Assembly (NCBI GenBank): GCA_021199975.1
Contig: JAJQHF010000041.1
Coordinates: forward strand, 1 to 6,689
Direction: 5' to 3'
DNA length: 6,689 nt
From: Candidatus Gastranaerophilales bacterium
Lineage (GTDB): Bacteria > Cyanobacteriota > Vampirovibrionia > Gastranaerophilales > Gastranaerophilaceae
Shown here: piece by piece, positions 1 through 6,362 of the stretch
Layout of the letters: the number at the start of each line of letters is the position of its first letter
How positions within the stretch are numbered: the stretch's first letter is position 1
The notes under the pieces: model-generated
Told to the model about the DNA's origin: nothing
What the model saw: the letters and a program-made list of their open reading frames with translations, nothing else
The model's database searches: none
Translations under genes and position numbers: made by a program

Positions 1-1
1 T

Positions 2-154
2 ATTTATTACATATTTCTTGCAAAAGATATCTCTATTTTTCATGATAACAGAGTTATGTTCCAAAATGAACTTTATGAATATATAAAAGAAAATTTGGAT
101 ATAATATATGAATATAAAACCTGGTACGGAGATATATTCATAAAAGCAAAATAA
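2..154 (+). CDS. 3' end of an unrecognised protein gene, 5' end cut by the window
   Basis: An open frame runs without a stop from the left edge for 50 codons and ends at a TAA (152-154). The peptide is rich in Ile, Tyr, Phe and Lys, ends in GDIFIKAK, and has a charged helical stretch (ELYEYIKENL) followed by a short strand-like tail, so it reads like the C-terminus of a folded protein rather than random AT-rich DNA. I do not recognise the family. An envelope glycosyltransferase-like tail is one weak possibility that I cannot support. The gene converges on leuS across the GC-rich island, and no hairpin-plus-T-run terminator is visible just after the stop. Being called from an edge fragment only, it could still be a chance open frame. 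Confidence 0.5.
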   Translation: MYYIFLAKDISIFHDNRVMFQNELYEYIKENLDIIYEYKTWYGDIFIKAK

Positions 155-165
155 AATATCAAATT

Positions 166-420
166 CGGTATCGCATTATGGCTGTTTGTTTTATCTAATC
201 GAGTGCTGCATTCTGCCGCCGGTTGTACCGTATTTCGCTCCCCACACAACACCAGTAGCCACCTAACAGTTTTGCCGACGGATACAGGCTCAGCTGTTGC
301 ACATAAGTTCACAAGTTTCGCCATAGCTCTCAACTTGTTCATTTTGTAAATCATCCTCGTTTACACTGCGTTGCTTCGCTTTGTAACAACTTCGGCGGAA
401 CCCGTGAATTTTTTCTCAGA
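166..420. other. GC-rich intergenic island, candidate dispersed repeat or acquired fragment
   Basis: This convergent intergenic stretch has about 46% GC by hand count (181-420), against about 19% in bases 1-120. It begins shortly after the left-edge gene and ends within a few bases of the leuS stop. It contains several small inverted repeats: CGGT/ACCG with a 3-base loop (220-230), AACAG/CTGTT enclosing GCC/GGC (265-298), and TGTAAA/TTTACA (345-365). The minus strand is open from 354 to 73 (93 codons). Its composition changes sharply where it leaves the island, and its last quarter overlaps the left-edge gene antisense, so I do not call it a protein gene. Sharp base-composition edges suggest a repeat copy, a relic of transferred DNA, or a structured RNA. 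The sequence alone does not decide between these. Confidence 0.45.
265..298 (+). repeat. Stem-loop inside the GC-rich island, resembles one at 3038-3068
   Basis: The outer stem AACAG/CTGTT (265-269 with 294-298) and inner stem GCC/GGC (274-276 with 287-289) are separated by a 4-by-4 internal loop, with a 10-base apical loop. The core GCCGACGGATACAGGCT (274-290) matches 15 of 17 bases of the minus-strand sequence at 3045-3061. Both copies have an outer stem, a small internal loop and a GCC-type inner stem around an ACG(A/G)ATAC loop. There is no T-run after it, so it is not a convincing terminator here. Confidence 0.35.
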
Positions 421-424
421 CTTT

Positions 425-2911
425 TTATTTCACAACTATATTAACTAATTTACCAGGAACAACAATTACTTTTGCAATTTGTTTACCATTAGTTAATTCT
501 TTAATTTTACTGCTGTTCAATGCAATTTTTTCTAATTCTTCTTTAGATAGTTCCGCATCGACTTCGATTTTATCTTTAACTTTGCCGTTAATTTGGGCGA
601 CAAGGGTAATTGTACTCGTTTTTGCAAGCGCTTCATCATACTTCGGCCACTCAAGCTTATGAACAGAGTCGTTTCCGCCTAATCCCTCATAAATTTCTTC
701 TGCAAAATGAGGCAAAACAGGTGCAAACAATTTCAAAAACGTTATTACAGCATAACTGAATACCATTTTATCTTCTTCCGTAAATTCTTTTTTAGTGTTC
801 AGATAATCATACAAAACATTAGTAAATTCTCTATATTTTGAAATTACGGTATTAAATTGGAATTCATTTGCAATATCCTGTGATACTTTTTTAATCATCA
901 TGTGTACTTCTCTTACAAGGTTGTTATTCTCCTTGCTTAAAGAAGAAACATCAGGCAGCTTATAGTCAAGAACTATATCTTTTTGCCAATTAGCATATAT
1001 TTTCCATAATCTGTTTAAGAATTTATAACAGCCTTCAACACCTGCATCAGACCAGTCAAAATCCCTGTTCGGAGGAGAATCGGAAAGAATAAACAATCTT
1101 GCCGTATCTGCGCCGTAGTTTTGGAATATTTCATCAGGGTCTACCGTATTACCTTTTGATTTGGACATTTTAGAACCGTCTTTTAAAACCATGCCTTGAG
1201 TTAAAAGGTTTTTAAAAGGTTCATCAATATTTATAATACCTAAATCCCTCAACGCTTTAGTGAAGAACCTTGAATACAGTAAATGAAGTATAGCATGTTC
1301 TATTCCTCCTACATACTGGTCAATCGGAGCCCAATAGTGAAGAATATCTTTATCAAACGGAGCTTTATCGTTTCTTGCATCGGTATAACGGTAGAAATAC
1401 CAATTTGAACACATAAATGTATCCATTGTATCGGTTTCTCTTTCTGCATCTGCTCCGCATATCGGGCATTTCGTATGTTTAAATGTTTCGGAGGTGGCAA
1501 CGGGCGACATTCCTTTTACTGAAAAATCAACATCATCTGGTAAAAGTACAGGTAAATCCTCTTCTTTAACCGGAACAGCTCCGCATTTCGGACAATACAC
1601 AATAGGAATAGGAGTTCCCCAGTATCTTTGTCTTGAAATTAACCAATCACGGAGTCTGTATTGAATTTTAGCTTCGCCAAAACAGCCTTTTACGGCTTTA
1701 TCAATTATTATTTGTTTTGCCTTTTCATTTTCAATCCCGTCACAATCAAGTGAGTTAATCAAAATACCTTTTTCTGTATATGCTTCTGTAAGCTCTGTTA
1801 AAGGATTTTCGGGATTTTGAATTACTATTTTAATTGGCAGATTATATTTTTTTGCAAATGCAAAATCTCTTTCGTCGTGTGCGGGAACCGCCATAACAGC
1901 ACCTGTTCCGTACTCCGCCAAAGCATAATCCGCTGTCCATATCGGAAATTCTTCTCCGTTTAAAGGATTTATTAAGTGTGTACCCAAAGGAACACCGGTT
2001 TTAATTCTTTCTGTTGAGAGCCTTTCTATTTCAGACATTTTTCTTGCATTTTGTCTGTATTCATCAACGGATTTTTTGTTTTCAGGTGTTGTTAATTTCT
2101 CGATATCTTTGTACTCCGGTGCGACAACCAAATATGTAATACCGTAGGCGGTATCAGGTCTTGTAGTGTAAACGGGAACTTCAAGCCCTTCAATTTCTTT
2201 AACTTTAAATCTTAAAATTGCACCCTGAGAACGGTCAATCCAATTTTTCTGCATAGTTTTTACGCTGTCCGGCCAGCCTTTTAGTTTATCAATATCATCA
2301 AGTAATTCTTGAGCGTAATCGGTAATTTTCAAAAACCATTGTGATAAATACTTCTTTTCTACCTGTCCGTCACATCTCCAGCATTTTCCGTCTATTACCT
2401 GTTCATTAGCCAAAACCGTAGAACAATTGTTACACCAATTAACAGCAGCCTCTTTTTTATAAGCCAGCCCTTTTTTGAACATTTTTACAAAAAAGTATTG
2501 AGTCCATCTGTAGTAATCAGGAAGGCATGTTGTAACCTCTCTATCCCAATCAATCATCAGTCCTAATGCCTTTAACTGCTGTTTCATGTATGCAATATTA
2601 TCAAGTGTCCATTTTTTTGGATTTGCACCGTGCTGAATAGCCGCATTCTCTGCAGGAAGCCCGAAACTATCCCAACCCATAGGATGAAGAACATTAAAAC
2701 CGTTCATTCTTTTATATCGTGCAATTACATCAGAAATTGTATAATTTCTCACATGCCCCATATGAAGTTTTCCCGAAGGGTATGGAAGCATTGAAAGTAC
2801 ATAATACTTTTCTTTATTTTTATCGTTATAAACTTTGTTTAATTTTGTTTCATCCCAATGTTTCTGCCATTTTTTCTCTATTTCTTGAGGAAAATATTTT
2901 TCTTTTAACAC
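425..2911 (-). CDS. leuS: Leucyl-tRNA synthetase, class I
   Basis: Charges tRNA-Leu with leucine in the cytoplasm and hydrolyses mischarged products. The 828-residue protein has the expected order of parts. The class I HIGH motif appears as HMGH (50-53). A zinc knuckle has Cys160/163/177/180. The CP1 editing domain carries TTRPDT (249-254) and HDERD (345-349). A second Cys pair set (440/443 and 482/485) follows, then KMSKS (581-585), a helical anticodon-binding region (about 620-750) and a small C-terminal domain ending in VVPGKLVNIVVK. Only about 7 residues lie between TQGMVL and KMSKS, so the leucine-specific domain found there in E. coli and many cyanobacteria is absent, as in several Firmicutes. 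The start is GTG: AGGAG sits 8 bases upstream (2920-2924), and the nearby ATG at 2917-2919 is out of frame. The gene appears intact, with no frameshift, and is monocistronic as far as seen. Confidence 0.97.
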   Translation of the reverse strand: MLKEKYFPQEIEKKWQKHWDETKLNKVYNDKNKEKYYVLSMLPYPSGKLHMGHVRNYTISDVIARYKRMNGFNVLHPMGWDSFGLPAENAAIQHGANPKKWTLDNIAYMKQQLKALGLMIDWDREVTTCLPDYYRWTQYFFVKMFKKGLAYKKEAAVNWCNNCSTVLANEQVIDGKCWRCDGQVEKKYLSQWFLKITDYAQELLDDIDKLKGWPDSVKTMQKNWIDRSQGAILRFKVKEIEGLEVPVYTTRPDTAYGITYLVVAPEYKDIEKLTTPENKKSVDEYRQNARKMSEIERLSTERIKTGVPLGTHLINPLNGEEFPIWTADYALAEYGTGAVMAVPAHDERDFAFAKKYNLPIKIVIQNPENPLTELTEAYTEKGILINSLDCDGIENEKAKQIIIDKAVKGCFGEAKIQYRLRDWLISRQRYWGTPIPIVYCPKCGAVPVKEEDLPVLLPDDVDFSVKGMSPVATSETFKHTKCPICGADAERETDTMDTFMCSNWYFYRYTDARNDKAPFDKDILHYWAPIDQYVGGIEHAILHLLYSRFFTKALRDLGIINIDEPFKNLLTQGMVLKDGSKMSKSKGNTVDPDEIFQNYGADTARLFILSDSPPNRDFDWSDAGVEGCYKFLNRLWKIYANWQKDIVLDYKLPDVSSLSKENNNLVREVHMMIKKVSQDIANEFQFNTVISKYREFTNVLYDYLNTKKEFTEEDKMVFSYAVITFLKLFAPVLPHFAEEIYEGLGGNDSVHKLEWPKYDEALAKTSTITLVAQINGKVKDKIEVDAELSKEELEKIALNSSKIKELTNGKQIAKVIVVPGKLVNIVVK

Positions 2912-2919
2912 GTTTACAT

Positions 2920-2924
2920 CTCCT
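2920..2924 (-). promoter_or_regulatory. Ribosome binding site fixing the GTG start of leuS
   Basis: AGGAG on the minus strand lies 8 bases before GTG at 2911. The overlapping ATG at 2917-2919 is out of frame and too close to the site, so the GTG start is preferred. Confidence 0.8.
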
Positions 2925-2939
2925 GCTGCTTACAGTTAA

Positions 2940-2967
2940 ATTATAATCTAAACATAAAAATGAGAAT
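2940..2967 (-). promoter_or_regulatory. Possible sigma-70-type promoter of leuS
   Basis: A perfect TATAAT is read on the minus strand at 2940-2945, about 30 bases before the GTG start. This leaves room for a short leader that includes the AGGAG. The -35 position (about 2962-2967, ATTCTC) is a poor match to TTGACA, and in DNA this AT-rich a chance TATAAT is plausible. No T-box-like leader is visible: the gap is too short and lacks the conserved elements. Confidence 0.4.
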
Positions 2968-3037
2968 ATATCTTGTAATCAGAAAAGAGGTATTTTTTAT
3001 TATTTTTTCTAAGAAAAATTATATGATAAATAGAAGC

Positions 3038-3068
3038 TGGCATAAGCCGGTATTCGTCGGCGAAGCCA
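3038..3068 (-). terminator. Stem-loop immediately after the CHAP gene, possible terminator or repeat copy
   Basis: It starts 3 bases after the CHAP stop codon. Outer stem TGGC/GCCA and inner stem GCCG/CGGC (extendable by a G-T pair) are separated by an internal loop, with an apical loop of about 8 bases. Read on the minus strand, the tail GCTTCTATTT has only a weak T-run. Read on the plus strand, the stem is followed directly by five Ts, a better intrinsic terminator, although no plus-strand gene needs one here. It may act in both directions. Its core resembles 274-290, so it could be a mobile or repeated structured element rather than a dedicated terminator. Confidence 0.5.
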
Positions 3069-3071
3069 TTT

Positions 3072-4928
3072 TTATCTAGTATCTTCGCCTTTAACTGCAA
3101 GTTCAAAATCTTCTTCATTTATATAATTTAAATTTACAGATGAGGTATTGCCTCCATATATTTCACTCATTGAAATATAACCTGTAACATCCTCATATTT
3201 ATTACTTTCAGTGCATGTTTTATCATATTTTTTCATTCTTACTTTGTCATCAGCATTTCCTTCTATTGTATATACATAATTATCATCTGAATATACAACT
3301 AAGCCAACATGACTTGCATTATTTTCATTTAAAACAATTATATCTCCTGCCGCAGGTTCATATGTTTCACCTGTTTCCGAATCAACGTCATCCTTATCTT
3401 TAAAATATCCCTTTTCAATAGCTTCTTCTTTTAATGCAGCAACATTACAGGAACTCAATGAAGTATCAAATAATTCTCTTTCAGCTAACTCATCTGATGT
3501 CATCATTTGCCCTACACCGTATAAATAGTTAGTGAAGAATACACACCAGGCATCTCCTTCTGTACTTTCATCTCCAGGTGTACCACCACAAGCCTCAATA
3601 ATTTTTGCGACATCCGCACCATCATTATTGCCGTTTGCTTCTTCTGTTCCAACTAATGAATAAGCTAAGGCAATAGCATTTGATATTACATCTGAGGAAT
3701 CAGAATCATCCAAATTAAGTATTGATTTGTACATTTCGGTAATTTCAGACTGAATATCATCTTCAATTTCTTCTTCTGTTCTTTTCTCTGAAGATTCATC
3801 AGTATCTGTCGTATCCTCTGCTTCTTCTGAATTGCCGGATTCTACTATATCAGGTGATTCTCTTTCTGTAATTAACTCATCCAAATCATTTACAAGATTA
3901 ATATAATTTTTAGTATATTCATCATCTGTATCATATATACTGTTATTAACTGTATCAATCGTATCCAGTACATTGCTTAAAGCATTTTGATATGATTCAT
4001 CATCATAAGACGATGAATTTATTAATGTTCTTGCGTTATTTGCAAGTTCTGTTATATCATCAAGCGAAACTGTTTTCGTTTCTTCCTCAGAGTTATTATC
4101 AAAGCTGCTTAAATCCAAGTTGTTTAATGAATACTCTGTATTCATCAGTCCGGAAGTAGAGTCAAGCAAGTTGCTGTCACCTTCAGGAGTCTTAGATTCT
4201 TCGGCTTTTGCCTGTGCTGCAGCTTCTGCTTCTTTAGCTGCTGCAAGTTCGGTTTGAACAGTACTCAATTGTTCTTGTAATGCAGCAATTTCTGCCTGTA
4301 CTTCATCATCCTTTGAAGTATTATCATTTTTATTGTTGTTTTCTTCACTCTTAAGGTCTTGTAATTCTTGTAATTCTTGAGTAACTTCATTTAAAGTGTC
4401 AGATAAACTTTCTAAATTTGTTTGTGCGGTTTCTAAATCCGTTGTTAAGCTATCCAGTTCGGATTCAGCTGTTGAAAGTTCCTCCTCTAATTGGGCTAAT
4501 TGCTCATTATATTCAGCTAACGCAGCTACGTAGCCGGGATATGTTGTCTCACCGTTTTCTTCATTTGTTACAGCATAATCATTTTTATTAGGTGCCGTTA
4601 AAGAATTTAAATTTTGTGAAATTGTACTTATTGTTTGATTCTGTTCGCTTATTGATGTACTTAAATCATTAACATCAGTCTGCATAGTTGATATATCAGA
4701 CATTATATCGGTCTTTTGGCTGTTTAATTGTTCAATACGGGCAGAACTTGATTCAATAAAATCGTTTTCTATATTAGAATAACTTTCTTCCTGTTCCAAA
4801 AAAGTCGTTTGCAAAAAAAGAGATTGTTCTTCTTCTTCAAGTTCTTTAACGTTTCTTCCGGACGAACCGGTAGAAATAGGATTTAGAGTTACATTTCTAT
4901 TATAATCTCCGTATGCCGAACCTGTCAT
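3072..4928 (-). CDS. Coiled-coil protein with C-terminal CHAP-type cysteine hydrolase domain
   Basis: A predicted cell-wall hydrolase (peptidoglycan amidase or endopeptidase) of 618 residues. Residues 1-25 are polar (MTGSAYGDYN and onward) with no hydrophobic segment, so there is no Sec or lipoprotein signal. Long coiled coils cover about 28-110, 134-193 and 207-245 (Gln/Glu/Leu/Ser-rich, the last Ala-rich). An acidic helical and linker region covers about 260-410, with a Glu/Asp/Thr/Ser stretch near 360-392. The catalytic domain is about 412-592: Cys462 in DAWCVFF, His540 in ASHVGLVV, and Glu556/Asn558 in TIEGNADDKV, the usual CHAP order; AAGDIIVL (526-533) is also typical. AAGGAG lies 8 bases before the ATG. 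It appears to be a single gene, with 159 bases upstream carrying a sigma-28-like promoter. The family of the N-terminal part is not recognised and the exact bond cut is unknown. An NlpC/P60-like relative is an alternative to CHAP. Confidence 0.85.
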   Translation of the reverse strand: MTGSAYGDYNRNVTLNPISTGSSGRNVKELEEEEQSLFLQTTFLEQEESYSNIENDFIESSSARIEQLNSQKTDIMSDISTMQTDVNDLSTSISEQNQTISTISQNLNSLTAPNKNDYAVTNEENGETTYPGYVAALAEYNEQLAQLEEELSTAESELDSLTTDLETAQTNLESLSDTLNEVTQELQELQDLKSEENNNKNDNTSKDDEVQAEIAALQEQLSTVQTELAAAKEAEAAAQAKAEESKTPEGDSNLLDSTSGLMNTEYSLNNLDLSSFDNNSEEETKTVSLDDITELANNARTLINSSSYDDESYQNALSNVLDTIDTVNNSIYDTDDEYTKNYINLVNDLDELITERESPDIVESGNSEEAEDTTDTDESSEKRTEEEIEDDIQSEITEMYKSILNLDDSDSSDVISNAIALAYSLVGTEEANGNNDGADVAKIIEACGGTPGDESTEGDAWCVFFTNYLYGVGQMMTSDELAERELFDTSLSSCNVAALKEEAIEKGYFKDKDDVDSETGETYEPAAGDIIVLNENNASHVGLVVYSDDNYVYTIEGNADDKVRMKKYDKTCTESNKYEDVTGYISMSEIYGGNTSSVNLNYINEEDFELAVKGEDTR

Positions 4929-4936
4929 TTGAAAAA

Positions 4937-4942
4937 CTCCTT
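4937..4942 (-). promoter_or_regulatory. Ribosome binding site of the CHAP gene
   Basis: AAGGAG on the minus strand lies 8 bases before the ATG at 4928. It is a strong site and supports the signal-less N-terminus as the true start. Confidence 0.8.
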
Positions 4943-4961
4943 TTTAGCTTGCTTAATATAT

Positions 4962-4989
4962 TTATCGGCATCGAGAGGAGGAAATTTTA
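4962..4989 (-). promoter_or_regulatory. Sigma-28 (FliA/SigD)-like promoter of the CHAP gene
   Basis: The minus strand has GCCGATAA (4962-4969), identical to the sigma-28 -10 consensus. Sixteen bases upstream is TAAA (4986-4989), within the 14-16 base spacing known for this class. The extended -35 TAAAATTT matches the E. coli form TAAAGTTT at 7 of 8 positions. Transcription would start near 4955, giving a leader of about 27 bases that holds the AAGGAG site. A weaker sigma-70-type pair (TTGTTA, 16 bases, TATAAA) lies farther upstream (about 4997-5024) and could also serve. Confidence 0.6.
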
Positions 4990-5087
4990 GTCTTTTTTAT
5001 ATAAATTTTACAAAAATTAACAATGTAAAATAGGTAATAAACCAGCTCAAAATGCAATTTTAACACTTAGCTCTGAAATATATTTTA

Positions 5088-5603
5088 TTATACAATATCT
5101 GTTTTTATATACTTAATATAGTCTTTCAATGAGTTTAATTCCGATAATGTTCTATTTAAAAGTTCCCGTTGATAATAGTCTAAATCTAAAAACTCATCTT
5201 TAAGTTTATTTTCAAGTTCAAATTGATAAATATCTATTTTTCTCGAAAATTCTTTTAAGAACTCTTTTCTGTCTTCAACTTTTAGCAGCCCCATTGTTCC
5301 GAACCTTGCTTGAAGCTGGGTATAAAATAAAGACGGATTATCACTTGCAGAATTAAAGAAAAGTTCCTTAAAATATTCAAATCCTCTTTTTGTTATGGAA
5401 AAATATGAAGACTTCTTTCCGCCTTCCGAAATTCTATCTGTAACTGTAACCGCTTTTTCTTTTAAAAGACGCTGCAAAGCAGGATAAATTGTACCGATAC
5501 TCGGTTTTGTAAACGTACCGAACACTTCAATAATTTCTTTTCTAATTGCATAAAGAGTTTTTTCTCTTTTATGAATAATGTATAAAATTAAAATCTCAAT
5601 CAT
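5088..5603 (-). CDS. PadR-family transcriptional regulator
   Basis: A DNA-binding repressor of 171 residues. The N-terminal winged helix-turn-helix covers about 1-82. Residues 2-30 form the first helices. The recognition helix carries the family-typical SIGTIYPALQRLLKE (35-49), and the wing includes the charged SEGGKKSSYFSITKRG segment (59-74). Residues 108-168 are predicted helical, as in the C-terminal dimerisation part of the longer PadR (PadR-s1-like) proteins. ATG at 5603 is the most upstream start, because an in-frame TGA lies five codons before it (5616-5618). No Shine-Dalgarno is visible; the preceding bases are an A-run. A TATGAT at 5615-5620 could be a -10, which would make the mRNA almost leaderless. 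The gene is divergent from the radical SAM operon. Such regulators often respond to small phenolic or drug-like ligands, but nothing here identifies the ligand. Confidence 0.9.
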   Translation of the reverse strand: MIEILILYIIHKREKTLYAIRKEIIEVFGTFTKPSIGTIYPALQRLLKEKAVTVTDRISEGGKKSSYFSITKRGFEYFKELFFNSASDNPSLFYTQLQARFGTMGLLKVEDRKEFLKEFSRKIDIYQFELENKLKDEFLDLDYYQRELLNRTLSELNSLKDYIKYIKTDIV

Positions 5604-5677
5604 ATTTTTTTTATATCATAAAACACAATTTTGGGCTAAAATTTAATAAAAAAATAAAAATCAAAAATTACTTGTTA

Positions 5678-5696
5678 TTACACCGCTTTTGTGTAA
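5678..5696. promoter_or_regulatory. Inverted repeat between padR-like and radical SAM genes, candidate operator
   Basis: TTACAC (5678-5683) and GTGTAA (5691-5696) form a perfect 6-base dyad with a 7-base centre. It lies 24 bases upstream of the radical SAM start codon, over the likely promoter. TTGTGT also recurs in the opposite orientation near the PadR start (5623-5628). PadR dimers bind dyads of this general kind, so regulation of one or both promoters is plausible but inferred. As RNA it would also form a small hairpin, but with no U-run after it. Confidence 0.4.
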
Positions 5697-5708
5697 AAAT
5701 TTAATTGC

Positions 5709-5714
5709 AGGCGG
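5709..5714 (+). promoter_or_regulatory. Ribosome binding site deciding the radical SAM start
   Basis: AGGCGG directly abuts the first ATG (5715) but lies 6 bases before the second ATG (5721). The second is therefore the likely start, giving a protein beginning MTDYNLVYLL. Confidence 0.55.
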
Positions 5715-5720
5715 ATGAAA

Positions 5721-6344
5721 ATGACGGATTATAATTTAGTATATCTTTTAGACGGAAAAATTTATATCAACTTAACAAACAGCTGTACAAATAATTGTGT
5801 GTTCTGTATCCGCAGTATAAAAGAAGATGTTGTCGGCGCAAATTTGTTTTTAAAAAATGAAAACGTTAAAGCATCCGATGTTATAAACCAGCTTGAAGCA
5901 ATGAAGGATAAATTATCCTCTGAAATTGTTTTTTGCGGCTACGGCGAACCAATGCTAAAGCTTGATGTTATCAAAGAAACCGCTAAGTATATCAAAGAAA
6001 CATACCCGAATACCACATTAAGAATAAATACAAACGGGCATGCCAATTTAATATATAAAAGAAATGTTCTCCCCGAATTAAAAGGATTAATAGATAAATT
6101 TTCAATAAGTTTAAATGGAGAAAATGAAAAAGTTTACAACGATCTTTCAAATCCCTCCGTAAAAGGAGCTTATGAAGCAGTAAAAGACTTTATCAGGGAA
6201 GCTGCTAAAGAAGGTTTTGATACAACAGCAACTATAGTAACAGGGTATAAAGATTACAAAGTTAATAAACAAGAGTGTATTGAAATAACAAAAAATTTGG
6301 GGGCTAAATTCAGAGAGCGTCCATGGTTAAATAACGGTTACTAA
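5721..6344 (+). CDS. Radical SAM protein, TatD-associated type
   Basis: A 207-residue enzyme that should bind a 4Fe-4S cluster and cleave S-adenosylmethionine to a 5'-deoxyadenosyl radical; its substrate is unknown. The cluster motif is CTNNCVFC (Cys22, 26, 29), in the order CxxxCxxC and preceded by YINLTN. The SAM-contact motif appears as CGYGEP (72-77). A later strand carries RINTNGHA (101-108), followed by ISLNG (129-133), and the protein ends close to FRERPW (197-202). The short length with no extra C-terminal cluster domain, the YINLTNxC opening and the FRxRxW-like ending fit the small 'TatD family-associated radical SAM' group as I know it. No TatD gene is in the window. ATG at 5715 is an alternative start that adds two residues. 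It heads an operon with the gene 18 bases downstream. Confidence 0.88.
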   Translation: MTDYNLVYLLDGKIYINLTNSCTNNCVFCIRSIKEDVVGANLFLKNENVKASDVINQLEAMKDKLSSEIVFCGYGEPMLKLDVIKETAKYIKETYPNTTLRINTNGHANLIYKRNVLPELKGLIDKFSISLNGENEKVYNDLSNPSVKGAYEAVKDFIREAAKEGFDTTATIVTGYKDYKVNKQECIEITKNLGAKFRERPWLNNGY

Positions 6345-6362
6345 AAGAAAGATGAGGTATAA

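Noticed and set aside
1309..1500. 63-codon minus-strand open frame inside leuS
   Set aside because: It lies wholly within the well-supported leuS gene in another frame, with no homology-like features.
2719..2946. 75-codon plus-strand open frame antisense to the leuS start
   Set aside because: Antisense to the HIGH-motif region of leuS; its content follows the complementary codons and it has no convincing ribosome binding site.
3004..3018. Palindrome TTTTTCT-A-AGAAAAA upstream of leuS
   Set aside because: Low-complexity A/T symmetry is common at this composition; no second copy or known operator was seen.
2912..3071. T-box or other riboswitch leader for leuS
   Set aside because: After the predicted promoter only about 20-25 bases remain before the start codon, and no T-box consensus is present.
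3215..3403. 62-codon plus-strand open frame antisense to the CHAP domain
   Set aside because: The His/Leu/Phe-rich peptide is typical of antisense reading of an AT-rich gene, and it lies opposite a conserved catalytic domain.
4358..4379. Tandem 9-base repeat (CTTGTAATT, about 2.4 copies) in the CHAP gene
   Set aside because: It encodes the in-frame coiled-coil pattern LQELQ; a short coding repeat, too brief to call a separate element.
5041..5087. Possible terminator after the PadR gene (AGCT arms and AAAAT/ATTTT dyad)
   Set aside because: Stems are short, bulged and AT-rich with no T-run in the right place on the minus strand.
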